DNA of 19,178 nt from Treponema sp. GTDB taxonomy: Bacteria > Spirochaetota > Spirochaetia > Treponematales > Treponemataceae. The notes under the pieces are model-generated. The model saw only the letters and a list, made by a program, of their open reading frames with translations, was not told the origin of the DNA and ran no database searches. Every line of letters starts with the position of its first letter. Position 1 is the first letter of the stretch. Positions 7,536 to 14,859 of the stretch are shown here, piece after piece. Made by a program: the position numbers and the translations under genes. The DNA lies in the NCBI GenBank assembly GCA_016290335.1, contig JAEETM010000063.1, forward strand, positions 1 through 19,178. The letters run 5' to 3'.

Positions 7536-8333
7536 ATGATTATAGATTTTCACGCTCATATTTATCCGGACAAAATTGCAGAAAAAGCTACAAAGGCAAT
7601 CAGCGACTTTTATAATGCGCCAATGGCTTATTGGGGCCACATGGAAGAACTTCTTGCAAGTGGCAGTAAGATTGGTGTAGAAAAATATATTGTTCATTCA
7701 ACAGCAACAAAACCAATGCAGGTTGAATCAATAAACAATTTTATTCTGGCTGCCGTAGAAGAACATCCTGAGTTTGTAGGTTTTGGAACAATGCATCCGG
7801 ACTACAATAATTTTGAGCAGGAGCTTAAAAGGATTCGTTCTGCAGGATTGTACGGAATAAAGCTTCATCCGGATTTCCAAAAGTTCCAGATTGATACTCC
7901 AAAAATGGATGATGTTTATGAGGTGATGGCGGAGCTTAAGCTTCCTGTTCTTGTTCATGCAGGAGATTGCCGTTACGATTTTTCCGGTCCAAAAAGAATC
8001 AGAAACGTGCTGAATAAACACCCGAATCTTATAATGATTGCAGCGCATTTTGGTGGATATACTGAATGGGAAGGTTCAATGGAGTATCTGGTTGGGCAAA
8101 AGGTTTATTTCGATACCTCCAGTACACTGTGGAAGCTCCCGGTTGAAACAGCTAAAAAAATGATGCAGGCGCATGGTATAGATAACTTTTTGTTCGGTTC
8201 TGACTTCCCAATGTGGGACCATGAAGACGAGCTTGAGCGGTTCAATCAGCTGGAACTGAATGCAGAAGACCGTGAAAAAGTGCTTTATAAGAATGCAGCA
8301 GCCCTGCTGAAAACAATAGGCTACAAAATATAA
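7536..8333 (+). CDS. Amidohydrolase-superfamily metal-dependent hydrolase
   Basis: 265-residue TIM-barrel hydrolase of the Amidohydro_2 type. Metal and catalytic positions are visible: HxH at H6 and H8 (IDFHAHIYP), H111 (IKLHPDF), H141 (VLVHAGD), H171 (AAHFGG) and D223 (FGSDFPMW). The family covers decarboxylases and hydrolases, so the substrate cannot be stated. No signal peptide; cytoplasmic. The start is supported by AAGGA at 7 nt and a strong promoter. azlC begins 13 bp after its stop, so the three genes are probably cotranscribed, hinting that the enzyme acts on a compound linked to branched-chain amino acid metabolism; that link is only contextual. Confidence 0.88.
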   Translation: MIIDFHAHIYPDKIAEKATKAISDFYNAPMAYWGHMEELLASGSKIGVEKYIVHSTATKPMQVESINNFILAAVEEHPEFVGFGTMHPDYNNFEQELKRIRSAGLYGIKLHPDFQKFQIDTPKMDDVYEVMAELKLPVLVHAGDCRYDFSGPKRIRNVLNKHPNLIMIAAHFGGYTEWEGSMEYLVGQKVYFDTSSTLWKLPVETAKKMMQAHGIDNFLFGSDFPMWDHEDELERFNQLELNAEDREKVLYKNAAALLKTIGYKI

Positions 8334-8346
8334 CAGGCTACGGAAT

Positions 8347-9066
8347 ATGAAAAAAAATAGTGTTTTTTGGCAGGGATTACGCGACGGTGTTCCAATTGGT
8401 TTGGGATATTTTGCAGTAGCGTTTTCGCTTGGGATTGTTGCACAAAAGGCAGGACTCACAGCTTTTCAGGGGTTTGTAGCAAGCTTTTTTAATGTTGCCT
8501 CTGCCGGTGAAAATGCCCTGTTCAATTCTATAATTGAGCGGGCGACTTATGTAGAGGTTGCCATCATCACTCTTGTTGTAAATGCACGTTATTTTTTAAT
8601 GAGCTGTGCCTTGAGCCAGCATTTTGATCCGAATACAAAGTTTATTCACAGGCTGCTTGTTGGCTTTGGTGTTACAGATGAGATTTTTGGTATTTCAATT
8701 GCGCGTACACGGGAAGGTTATGTAAATCCTTTATACAATTACGGGGCCATTTTGATTTCTGTACCGCTCTGGAGTTTGGGCACTTCGCTTGGAATAATTG
8801 CAGGAAACATTTTGCCAGCCCGTGTTGTAAGTGCACTTTCGGTGGCTTTGTACGGAATGTTTATTGCAATAATCATCCCACCTGCAAAAAAGAACCTCGT
8901 AATTGCAATTGCGGTAGCTGTAAGTTTTGTTTCTAGCTATATTTGCGGAATAATTCCTTATGTTCGCGAGCTTTCTGGTGGAACAAGAACAATAATTCTT
9001 ACAGTTGTTATTTCTGCAATCATCGCAATTATTAAACCGGTTGAGGAGACGAAAGATGACAGGTAA
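8347..9066 (+). CDS. azlC: AzlC-family branched-chain amino acid exporter, large subunit
   Basis: 239-residue integral membrane protein of the AzlC/YgaZ family, which with the small AzlD/YgaH subunit exports branched-chain amino acids. The family N-terminus is present (FWQGLRDGVPIGLGYFAVAFSLGIVA), as are the NARYFLMS segment near residues 78-85 and several hydrophobic helices. The small partner starts inside its last codons. Its own ribosome binding site is weak (only ACGGA close to the ATG), which suggests that translation depends on the upstream gene. Substrate is inferred from the family. Confidence 0.92.
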   Translation: MKKNSVFWQGLRDGVPIGLGYFAVAFSLGIVAQKAGLTAFQGFVASFFNVASAGENALFNSIIERATYVEVAIITLVVNARYFLMSCALSQHFDPNTKFIHRLLVGFGVTDEIFGISIARTREGYVNPLYNYGAILISVPLWSLGTSLGIIAGNILPARVVSALSVALYGMFIAIIIPPAKKNLVIAIAVAVSFVSSYICGIIPYVRELSGGTRTIILTVVISAIIAIIKPVEETKDDR

Positions 9067-9361
9067 CGCATATATTTACATCTTCACGGCCGCAATAGTC
9101 TCTTACTTAATCAGGGTTCTTCCGCTTACACTTATTCGCAAACCAATTAACAACCGTTTTATAAAATCCTTCCTGTATTACGTGCCTTATGTTACGCTTG
9201 CAGTAATGACGTTCCCTGCAATTATTGAAGCGACTCAATCTCCAATTGCGGGAATTATTGCACTTGTTGTAGGAATTATAGTTTCTTATTTTGGGCTTGG
9301 ACTTTTCCCGGTTGCCTGCATTTGCTGCGGAATAGTATTTCTTACCGAATTATTTTTATAA
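9056..9361 (+). CDS. azlD: AzlD-family branched-chain amino acid exporter, small subunit
   Basis: 101-residue protein with about three to four membrane helices and the AzlD pattern YLIRVLPLTLIRKPI near the N-terminus. I place the start at 9056 (MTGNAY) rather than further upstream in azlC, because GAGGAG (9043-9048) lies 7 nt before it and the family starts here. It overlaps azlC by 11 bp, the typical arrangement for this two-subunit exporter. No clear terminator follows before the cheX promoter. Confidence 0.92.
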   Translation: MTGNAYIYIFTAAIVSYLIRVLPLTLIRKPINNRFIKSFLYYVPYVTLAVMTFPAIIEATQSPIAGIIALVVGIIVSYFGLGLFPVACICCGIVFLTELFL

Positions 9362-9392
9362 ACTTTTTTTGCAATTTTTTTCACTTAAACAC

Positions 9393-9420
9393 TTGCGACA
9401 TTTGAATTATCTGCTATAGT
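9393..9420 (+). promoter_or_regulatory. Extended -10 promoter of cheX, apparently leaderless
   Basis: TTGCGA (9393-9398), a 16-nt spacer and TATAGT (9415-9420) preceded by TG one base upstream (TGCTATAGT). The ATG begins at 9428, seven bases after the -10, so the predicted transcript starts at or one base before the start codon. No ribosome binding site fits in between. Confidence 0.6.
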
Positions 9421-9427
9421 TAACAGT

Positions 9428-9886
9428 ATGGATGTTAATGTAATCAATGCTTTTTTAACAGCAGGAATGGACGTATTTAATCACATGTTCGGAATAGAAT
9501 GTACTCATAATGAACCATATCTCATGGATATTAAGATTGGACACCAGTGGGAAGTTTCCGGCCTTCTGGGAATTACAGGTGAGTGCAAAGGTGTTGTTGC
9601 ATTCCGACTGCACAAAAATCTTTCAAAAAAGATGCTTGAACGTTCCGGTATCTATTGTAAACCTGAAGAAGCTGATGACATGGCCTGTGACCTTGTAAGC
9701 GAGTTTACCAATACAATTTCTGGTAATGCAATTTCCAAAATAAAAGATAAAGATCTGGATATTTCTCCACCATTAACAATTTCCGGTCCAAACCACAGCA
9801 TTTCGTGGCCAAAAACCTACCCCGTAATTGCCATTCCATTTTCCACTCAATATGGCCCTTTCGAAGTAGATGTTTGTTTTAAATAG
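9428..9886 (+). CDS. cheX: CheX-type chemotaxis phosphatase
   Basis: 152 residues, matching CheX, which dephosphorylates CheY-P in chemotaxis signalling of spirochetes and some other bacteria. The E-x-x-N active-site pair is visible in SEFTNTISGNA (E92 and N95) on the long helix, with the usual N-terminal VINAFLTAGMDVF and a GLLGITGECKGVVAF beta section. Length is typical. It stands alone here, away from other chemotaxis genes, with its own promoter. It converges on the DUF262 gene with only 16 bp between the stops. Confidence 0.87.
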   Translation: MDVNVINAFLTAGMDVFNHMFGIECTHNEPYLMDIKIGHQWEVSGLLGITGECKGVVAFRLHKNLSKKMLERSGIYCKPEEADDMACDLVSEFTNTISGNAISKIKDKDLDISPPLTISGPNHSISWPKTYPVIAIPFSTQYGPFEVDVCFK

Positions 9887-9902
9887 ATTTAGCTTAATAT
9901 AA

Positions 9903-10994
9903 TTATTTATTTCTCTTTGTATTATTACAGACTCTGCACAACATCTGTAAGTTTTCATAAATAGTTTTTCCGCCTCGACTCCAAGGAATAATATGGTCAC
10001 CTTCCATTTCGGTAAAATCAAAATGTTCGCCACATAGCGGACATATACCTTTCTGTTCTTCATATTTTTTTCGTTTCATTTTGTCATCAAACTCTCTAAG
10101 ATTTAAATGACTTTCTTTTCTATCAAACAGATAGTAATAAATACCTTTATGGTTTGTAACCTCATCATTATCAATCAAAGATAGAAGTTCTTTTTCCAAT
10201 TTATCTGGATCATACTCATTATCGTGATACTGATTATATAAAGTTCCCCAATCAATACCTTTCATATCTTTTCTATAGTTTGGAAACAAAGCCTTTACCC
10301 AGGCAATGACAAATTGAAAATAAACCCAAAGTTCATTGGCGTTGGAATCATTCTGGTGCTTTCCCATATAAGTACAAATTAACTTATCATCTTTCCCGAC
10401 AAACCAGCCCAAAACGGTTTCAAGAAAATCCTGACGAATTGGGTTTCCATTTACATATTTATCGCCTAAAAGCTTAGCAGCACAATTTGATTTGGAAAAA
10501 ATCTTTTTTGCTTCAGCTGTCCACGAACCCGCATAAACCGCATTCCTGATTTCCTGGTCTGTAAGTTTTTCACCCGCAATGTTTATAGTTTTAAACCAGC
10601 TTAATTTTTCACTGTCTGTTCCTTCACAAAAATAAATCTGCAAATCATAATTTAATATTTGTTCTTTTTCATCTGGCTGCAAGTTTGTAAAGAAACGCAT
10701 ATTATGAGAATAAGTTCCGTTCACATATCTACAAATTGAAATAGTTCTTTGTTGACCATCCAACACTTCATAACGACCATCTTCCCTAACAGCCCAATAC
10801 ATTGTATTTAATGGAAATCCGTTGGTAACGGTATCCATAACTGCTTGCTGCTGATTATCCTTATAACAAAACTCCCTCTGATACGGAGGACGAATATCAA
10901 GTTTTCCACCAAAACCAATAACACCGTCTTCATCATTATCCTGATATCCATTTACAAGTTCTCGAATCTTAATTGTGTGTAAAGTAATTTTCAT
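9903..10994 (-). CDS. DUF262 (GmrSD-like) protein with C-terminal HNH nuclease domain
   Basis: 363 residues. The N-terminal DUF262 domain has PPYQRE (36-41) and the ParB-like LDGQQRT motif (D79-R83), as in the GmrS part of modification-dependent restriction enzymes. The C-terminus is an HNH nuclease: CPLC (C318, C321), GDHIIPWSRGG (D333, H334), NLQMLCRVCNN (N348, C353, C356). It is thus a putative nucleotide-regulated DNA endonuclease. The start at 10994 has AAGGA (11002-11006) at 7 nt. Upstream on the same strand is an EcoRI-type adenine methyltransferase, 239 bp away and behind a hairpin terminator, so it may need its own promoter, which I could not identify. Likely role: restriction or anti-phage defence, by context. 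Confidence 0.85.
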   Translation of the reverse strand: MKITLHTIKIRELVNGYQDNDEDGVIGFGGKLDIRPPYQREFCYKDNQQQAVMDTVTNGFPLNTMYWAVREDGRYEVLDGQQRTISICRYVNGTYSHNMRFFTNLQPDEKEQILNYDLQIYFCEGTDSEKLSWFKTINIAGEKLTDQEIRNAVYAGSWTAEAKKIFSKSNCAAKLLGDKYVNGNPIRQDFLETVLGWFVGKDDKLICTYMGKHQNDSNANELWVYFQFVIAWVKALFPNYRKDMKGIDWGTLYNQYHDNEYDPDKLEKELLSLIDNDEVTNHKGIYYYLFDRKESHLNLREFDDKMKRKKYEEQKGICPLCGEHFDFTEMEGDHIIPWSRGGKTIYENLQMLCRVCNNTKRNK

Positions 10995-11041
10995 AATATT
11001 TTCCTTTTGTTTTTGGGCTCCCCATCAAAATGGTAAATGCT

Positions 11042-11072
11042 AAAAAGTTGCTCCAAGTTTTCGCAACTTTTT
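11042..11072 (-). terminator. Probable bidirectional terminator after the methyltransferase
   Basis: Ten-bp stem AAAAAGTTGC (11042-11051) with GCAACTTTTT (11063-11072) around an 11-nt loop, T-rich on both outgoing sides. On the minus strand it would end methyltransferase transcripts 48 bp before the DUF262 start. Confidence 0.55.
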
Positions 11073-11139
11073 TTAACGCATTTTCTATTTTGAAGGGTCG
11101 GGCTTTTCGGGGTTTCGCTATCGCTTCATTCCTCAGTTC

Positions 11140-11167
11140 TGTCATTGTCGGGCTTGACCCGACAATC
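11140..11167 (+). repeat. 28-bp palindromic repeat
   Basis: TGTCATTGTCGGG, CTTGA, CCCGACAATC: a hairpin of ATTGTCGGG/CCCGACAAT with a 5-nt loop plus a one-sided TGTC flank. The same 28 bases occur in reverse orientation at 14860-14887 and 18862-18889. Confidence 0.9.
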
Positions 11168-11233
11168 CCATCACTTCGGAACGCCTTCGGCGCCCCTACA
11201 ATCCCTAGCCTGTGTAAGCTCGCAAGCAGGCAT

Positions 11234-12229
11234 TTATTGTTTGCGCTTAATTAAAATACGAACATATACAGGTTTACCATTTATAGAACTTTCTTTATCT
11301 TTTACTAACCCATGTGCTTTGATAGGAACTTTTTCAGTTCTTCTATAATCATTCGCATTTAGTATTTCAAATTGATCTGGATTATATTTATCTAAAAAAG
11401 TAATTGGAACTCCGATTGCTCCTTCATAATCTAATGGAATATCAGAAACCTTTCCTACATTAATTGCATCATAATTATCATATTTTAGATATTCTTCTGG
11501 AGAATAGTGTTTATATAAAATCAAATCTTCATGGCGTTTTGCAATATCAAGATTTGTATACCAGCAGATATTCCCCATGCTTCTCCATTTTTGTCCTGTT
11601 TCGTCTTGCCAATATCGGGTTTCACGTGGAGTATAATAATCAGGGACCTTAAAAGCCATATCTCCTGCTTTGTATCCAAGCCAGATTTTATTTTCTTTGA
11701 ATAGCTTAAAAATCTCTTTGTAAGTAATATTATTCTGACTACCAATAATCAGGAATTTTTTCTCATATTTCATCAGAACATCCACATATTCTCTAAATAA
11801 ACTGAATGGTGGATTTGTCACGACTATATCGGCTTGTTTTAAAAGTTCAATACATTCCTGGCTTCTAAAATCACCATCGCCTTTAAGTTCTTTAATTTGT
11901 ACTGTGGAAAAATCAGTATTTGTAGGGTCATTAGGATTCCCATAATAATCAAGCCAAATTGCTTTTTCACAATCATTTTGAGAGAATAAATCTACGTCTT
12001 GATTTTTGTAACAGGTAGTAATCAGTCTTTTTAAGCCAAGTTCTTCAAATTTTAACGCAAAGTAATTAAAGAAATTAGAGATTCGTGGATCATCACAATT
12101 ACATAAAACTGTTTTACCCTTAAAGTGTTCTTTGTAATGCGATAATTCTTTTTCAATATCAGAAAGCTGAGTATAAAATTCATCTTCTTTATTATTTCTT
12201 GCGTTTCCTAAACTTGTATTTTTTGACAT
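11234..12229 (-). CDS. EcoRI-family adenine-specific DNA methyltransferase
   Basis: 331 residues resembling the EcoRI modification methylase family: DEFYTQLSDIEKEL near 16-29, VLCNCDDPRISNFF at 41-54 (AdoMet-binding region) and the catalytic NPPF motif in VVTNPPFSLF (139-142), which identifies an N6-adenine methyltransferase. Length is close to EcoRI methylase (about 325). The recognition site may be GAATTC-like by homology but is not provable here. Its neighbours are a DUF262-HNH nuclease downstream and a divergent XRE regulator upstream; no EcoRI-type endonuclease is present. The ribosome binding site is weak (AAGAAG region). It may protect DNA from the DUF262-HNH protein. Confidence 0.9.
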   Translation of the reverse strand: MSKNTSLGNARNNKEDEFYTQLSDIEKELSHYKEHFKGKTVLCNCDDPRISNFFNYFALKFEELGLKRLITTCYKNQDVDLFSQNDCEKAIWLDYYGNPNDPTNTDFSTVQIKELKGDGDFRSQECIELLKQADIVVTNPPFSLFREYVDVLMKYEKKFLIIGSQNNITYKEIFKLFKENKIWLGYKAGDMAFKVPDYYTPRETRYWQDETGQKWRSMGNICWYTNLDIAKRHEDLILYKHYSPEEYLKYDNYDAINVGKVSDIPLDYEGAIGVPITFLDKYNPDQFEILNANDYRRTEKVPIKAHGLVKDKESSINGKPVYVRILIKRKQ

Positions 12230-12289
12230 ATCTTTATTCTTCTTAAGTAGAAAATTAACAACCTTTGCTTAGTAAGTTGCCATTAGTTT

Positions 12290-12319
12290 AGTATAACATA
12301 AAAACTTTCCGTTGGTTAA
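12290..12319 (-). promoter_or_regulatory. Putative methyltransferase promoter in the divergent gap
   Basis: On the minus strand, TTAACC (12314-12319), 18 nt, and TATACT (12290-12295) with TGT before the -10. Transcription would give a leader of about 55 nt. It lies between the methyltransferase and the XRE gene, where an XRE repressor could act, but I found no convincing dyad operator. Confidence 0.4.
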
Positions 12320-12361
12320 CATTTAAAAGAAAAAGTAAACAATTTTCTAGAAACTTATATT

Positions 12362-12709
12362 ATGAGTGATTTCTGGAAACGAGTTGATGAAGAATTGGAT
12401 TATTTAGGAAAAAATAGAGCGTATTTATCACGAAAATGTGGTTTTAGTCTTGCAAATATTGGAAAAGGTATAAAACTTGGTAGCACTCCATCAGCCGATA
12501 CCGCTGTAAAAATTGCTGAGGTTTTAGGTGTTTCAGTAGAATATCTGGTAAATGGAATTAGCACAAAAAACTCAACAAAAAATCACGAAGAAGAACAAAA
12601 TCAACTTAGATTATATAGAAAGCATTCCGAAATCATAAAAAAATGTGAAGAAATCACCCCTGAGAAAGAAAAACTTCTTATAGAGTTTATAGAAAATTTT
12701 GGGAAATAG
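12362..12709 (+). CDS. Small XRE-family helix-turn-helix regulator
   Basis: 115 residues. Residues about 5-65 form an XRE/Cro-CI type HTH (FWKRVDEELDYL, AYLSRKCGFSLANIGKGI, PSADTAVKIAEVLGVSVEYLVNG). Residues 72-115 are a charged helical tail (HEEEQNQLRLYRKHSE, then TPEKEKLLIEFIENF) likely used for dimerisation. It diverges from the EcoRI-type methyltransferase, an arrangement common for controllers of restriction-modification genes, but this type is also frequent elsewhere in Treponema-like genomes. The ribosome binding site is poor. It converges on the small RNA gene. Function as controller is inferred. Confidence 0.8.
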   Translation: MSDFWKRVDEELDYLGKNRAYLSRKCGFSLANIGKGIKLGSTPSADTAVKIAEVLGVSVEYLVNGISTKNSTKNHEEEQNQLRLYRKHSEIIKKCEEITPEKEKLLIEFIENFGK

Positions 12710-12773
12710 ATAAAAAAAGAAAATCTCGGTTTAGAATACTGATTGCAAACTAGACAAATATAAGGAAAACGAG

Positions 12774-12876
12774 TAAAAAAATAGCCCACCCTGTCTCGCA
12801 CACAGTGTGGGCTTCGTCTGTATAGACGGAAAACACTAATTAGTGGGGCAAGACGCTTGTCGCGGGTGCTCCTTGT
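12774..12876 (-). ncRNA. Putative independently transcribed small RNA, about 100 nt
   Basis: A consensus promoter on the minus strand points into a 100-nt stretch with no reading frame that ends in a strong intrinsic terminator. Inside are CAAG-ACG-CTTG (12849-12859), the perfect palindrome CACTAATTAGTG (12834-12845) and the hairpin CGTCT/AGACG (12815-12828). It lies between the end of guaA and the end of the convergent XRE gene, so it is not the leader of any gene. I checked by eye for tmRNA, SRP RNA and common riboswitch signatures and saw none; 6S RNA cannot be excluded but the fold does not look like one long stem with a bulge. Family unknown. Confidence 0.6.
12775..12813 (-). terminator. 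Intrinsic terminator of the small RNA
   Basis: On the minus strand AGCCCAC-x-CTGT pairs with ACAG-x-GTGGGCT (12783-12813, one internal mismatch, 7-nt loop), followed by a run of seven T's. It faces away from guaA, so it could also end read-through from the purine operon. Confidence 0.8.
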
Positions 12877-12881
12877 CTTTT

Positions 12882-12909
12882 AATATAACACATTCCATCG
12901 AATTGTCAA
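12882..12909 (-). promoter_or_regulatory. Strong promoter of the small RNA
   Basis: Consensus -35 TTGACA (12904-12909), 16-nt spacer, -10 TATATT (12882-12887). It starts 42 nt after the guaA stop and points away from guaA, toward the structured region. Confidence 0.7.
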
Positions 12910-12950
12910 GCATACTTCTATCTACTTTTCAGCAAAGAATAATCAAAAGT

Positions 12951-14837
12951 TTACTCCCAACCAAAGGTAGCTGGCGGCTTGTTTGTAGCATCAAAGTACA
13001 ATGCATCTACAAAGGGGAGCTCGGCAATTTTATGTACAATTGTTTCAAGCAGCTCTTTTGGCAGCATTGCAAAGCGAGCAGTCATTACATCTTCGGAGCA
13101 AACTGGGCGCAAAACAAAGCTTGCGTGGTCGTAGCAGCTGGCGTAAGGTAAATCAATTGTAAGGTGCTGGAAAATCTGATTGTACCAGCCCGATTTATGA
13201 AGCTCGGTCAAAACAATGTTATCAACTTCGCGCAGCTGATCAAGGCGGCGTTTGTCACAGTAGCCCTGCTGAATCTTCATTTCATCATCTTTAATCGCAG
13301 GATTTTGATACAGCTTAATGCAGGTTCTGTTCATATATTTTGAAGCATTTAAGATTGCACTTGCGGCCGCTTCGATTTTTTCGCGTTTACCCGGGAAGTG
13401 ATAAAATCCATTTCCTTCATCTTTAAAAGTAAGAAGAGCCGGGAAACGGTAAGTTCTAAAATCACCCTGAACACCAACCGAGCGAACAGGCAAAACAGAA
13501 CGTTTAAGATTAGCCTGGCAGTTTTCGCAGAACATATCAAGCTTAACGGTATCGAGTTCTGCCTGAGCATTTTTGATTTCGGCTGCATCATCATCACAAG
13601 GAACGCCGTTGTTTTTACCGTCGTTGCACAAAACGTTAATACTTAAGCCAGGACCCGGGAAAGGATGACGCATAACTAACTCATCGGATAGGCCAAGCTT
13701 TTTACCGATTGAGCGTACTTCATCCTTGTACAAATCTTTAATCGGTTCAATAATCAGGTCTTTTTCTATAAGCTTCTGGATTCCTTCTACGCGGTTGTGG
13801 TGAGTTTTAATTGTATTTGAGTTCTTGGTTCCACCCGATTCAATAATATCAGGGTAAAGGGTTCCCTGTGCTAAAAGCCAGTTGTTTTCATCAAGGTGCT
13901 GTTTTGCAACAACTTCGTCGCGAACCTTAATAAAGTTTTCGCCAACTGCCATTCGTTTTTTCTGTGGGTCGGTAAGTCCGGCAATTGCTTTAAGGAAGGA
14001 TTCGCTTGCATCCTCTGTGATGAAGTTAGTGAAGCCAAACATTCTGTAAGCCTCGGCTACCTTTTTGCTTTCATCCTTGCGCATAAAGCCGTTATCAATA
14101 TGAAGACCAAGAACTCTATCCTGACCGAGTGCCTTATTCAAAAGTGCAAAAGCAATTGTTGAATCAACGCCGCCGCTTAAGAAAAGCAGAACGTTTCGGC
14201 TGCCGGCCTGCTCTTTTATTTGTTCAAGAATTATCTGGAGAACTGTGTCCTGATCCCAGTTTTTTTCCATGCCGCAGAAGTTTGCAAAGTTCTGGAAAAT
14301 CTGGTTGCCGCAAGGTGTGTCTTTTACTTCGCAATGGAACTGAAGACTGAACCGTTTTTTTGTAAGATTTTGGGTTGCGGCATAAGGACAGTCTTTTGTA
14401 GAACCAACTGTTTCAAAGCCTTCGCCAAGCTGGAAGACTCCATCCTGGTGGCTCATCCAAACCTGCTGAACAGGTTCAATTCCTTTGAAAAGCGGAGATT
14501 CAACCTTTGGATTCAGATTAAGGGAAGCATAGCCAAACTCGCCAACCGGAGCCTTCTGGACTTTTCCACCGTAACCAAGCTGAACAATGTAGTGACCGTA
14601 GCAGAGTCCAAGAATAGGAATATCCAGGTTTAGAATCTCGCTGTTGAAATCAGGGGTTTTTTCATCATAAACGGAGCTTGGTCCGCCGCTGAAAACAATT
14701 CCTTTTGCATTTTCAAATGTATCGAGCTCTGCAGAAGGAAGGGCGATTTCTGAATAATAACCAAGCATTCTGAAACGCTTTGCAATTAAGTGAGCATACT
14801 GGCTTCCAAAATCTAAAACTACAATTTTTTCTCGCAT
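12951..14837 (-). CDS. guaA: GMP synthase, glutamine-hydrolysing, with extended C-terminal domain
   Basis: 628 residues; makes GMP from XMP, ATP and glutamine. The class I amidotransferase domain (1-190) has C79 in GLCYGHY and H168/E170 in FHCEV. The ATP-pyrophosphatase domain has SGGVDS (221-226). The dimerisation domain starts near RHPFPGPGL (390-398) and ends PPATFGWE. It is about 100 residues longer than usual bacterial GuaA (about 510-525): the order LPVRSVGVQGD (449-459), a second subdomain, then the final block resembles eukaryotic GMP synthase. A CENC pair (437-440) lies in the insert. I start at 14837 because AGGAGG (14845-14850) is 7 nt upstream and MREKIVVLDFGSQ is the family N-terminus; longer frames only read into the repeat. 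Last gene of purC-purB-guaA. Confidence 0.93.
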   Translation of the reverse strand: MREKIVVLDFGSQYAHLIAKRFRMLGYYSEIALPSAELDTFENAKGIVFSGGPSSVYDEKTPDFNSEILNLDIPILGLCYGHYIVQLGYGGKVQKAPVGEFGYASLNLNPKVESPLFKGIEPVQQVWMSHQDGVFQLGEGFETVGSTKDCPYAATQNLTKKRFSLQFHCEVKDTPCGNQIFQNFANFCGMEKNWDQDTVLQIILEQIKEQAGSRNVLLFLSGGVDSTIAFALLNKALGQDRVLGLHIDNGFMRKDESKKVAEAYRMFGFTNFITEDASESFLKAIAGLTDPQKKRMAVGENFIKVRDEVVAKQHLDENNWLLAQGTLYPDIIESGGTKNSNTIKTHHNRVEGIQKLIEKDLIIEPIKDLYKDEVRSIGKKLGLSDELVMRHPFPGPGLSINVLCNDGKNNGVPCDDDAAEIKNAQAELDTVKLDMFCENCQANLKRSVLPVRSVGVQGDFRTYRFPALLTFKDEGNGFYHFPGKREKIEAAASAILNASKYMNRTCIKLYQNPAIKDDEMKIQQGYCDKRRLDQLREVDNIVLTELHKSGWYNQIFQHLTIDLPYASCYDHASFVLRPVCSEDVMTARFAMLPKELLETIVHKIAELPFVDALYFDATNKPPATFGWE

Positions 14838-14859
14838 ATAAGAACCTCCTTTAAAACAA

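Larger units (their letters stand above)
10995..11233. other. Structured intergenic region between methyltransferase and DUF262-HNH genes
   Basis: This 239-bp gap has no convincing gene. Reading left to right it holds the DUF262 ribosome binding site (11002-11006), a terminator-like hairpin (11042-11072), a GC-richer section, a full palindromic repeat (11140-11167), a small UUCG-type hairpin (CGCCTTCGGCG around 11192-11202 region) and an imperfect inverted repeat GCCTG...CAGGC just before the methyltransferase stop. Short open frames here only translate the repeat and I do not call them genes. Confidence 0.6.

Noticed and set aside
9005..9055. Upstream start for azlD within azlC
   Set aside because: GAGGAG lies 7 nt before the ATG at 9056, and the AzlD family begins at MTGNAY.
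11030..11348. Short plus-strand open frames with SVIVGLDPTIPSL-like peptides
   Set aside because: They translate the intergenic repeat and run antisense into the methyltransferase; no ribosome binding site or family resemblance.
12241..12361. Operator dyad for the XRE regulator between the divergent genes
   Set aside because: I looked for inverted repeats and saw only AT-rich partial matches such as GTTAAC; not convincing enough to report as a site.
12774..12909. tracrRNA or riboswitch for the small structured transcript
   Set aside because: No CRISPR array or Cas9 in the window, and no gene follows in the direction of transcription; kept as a general small RNA.
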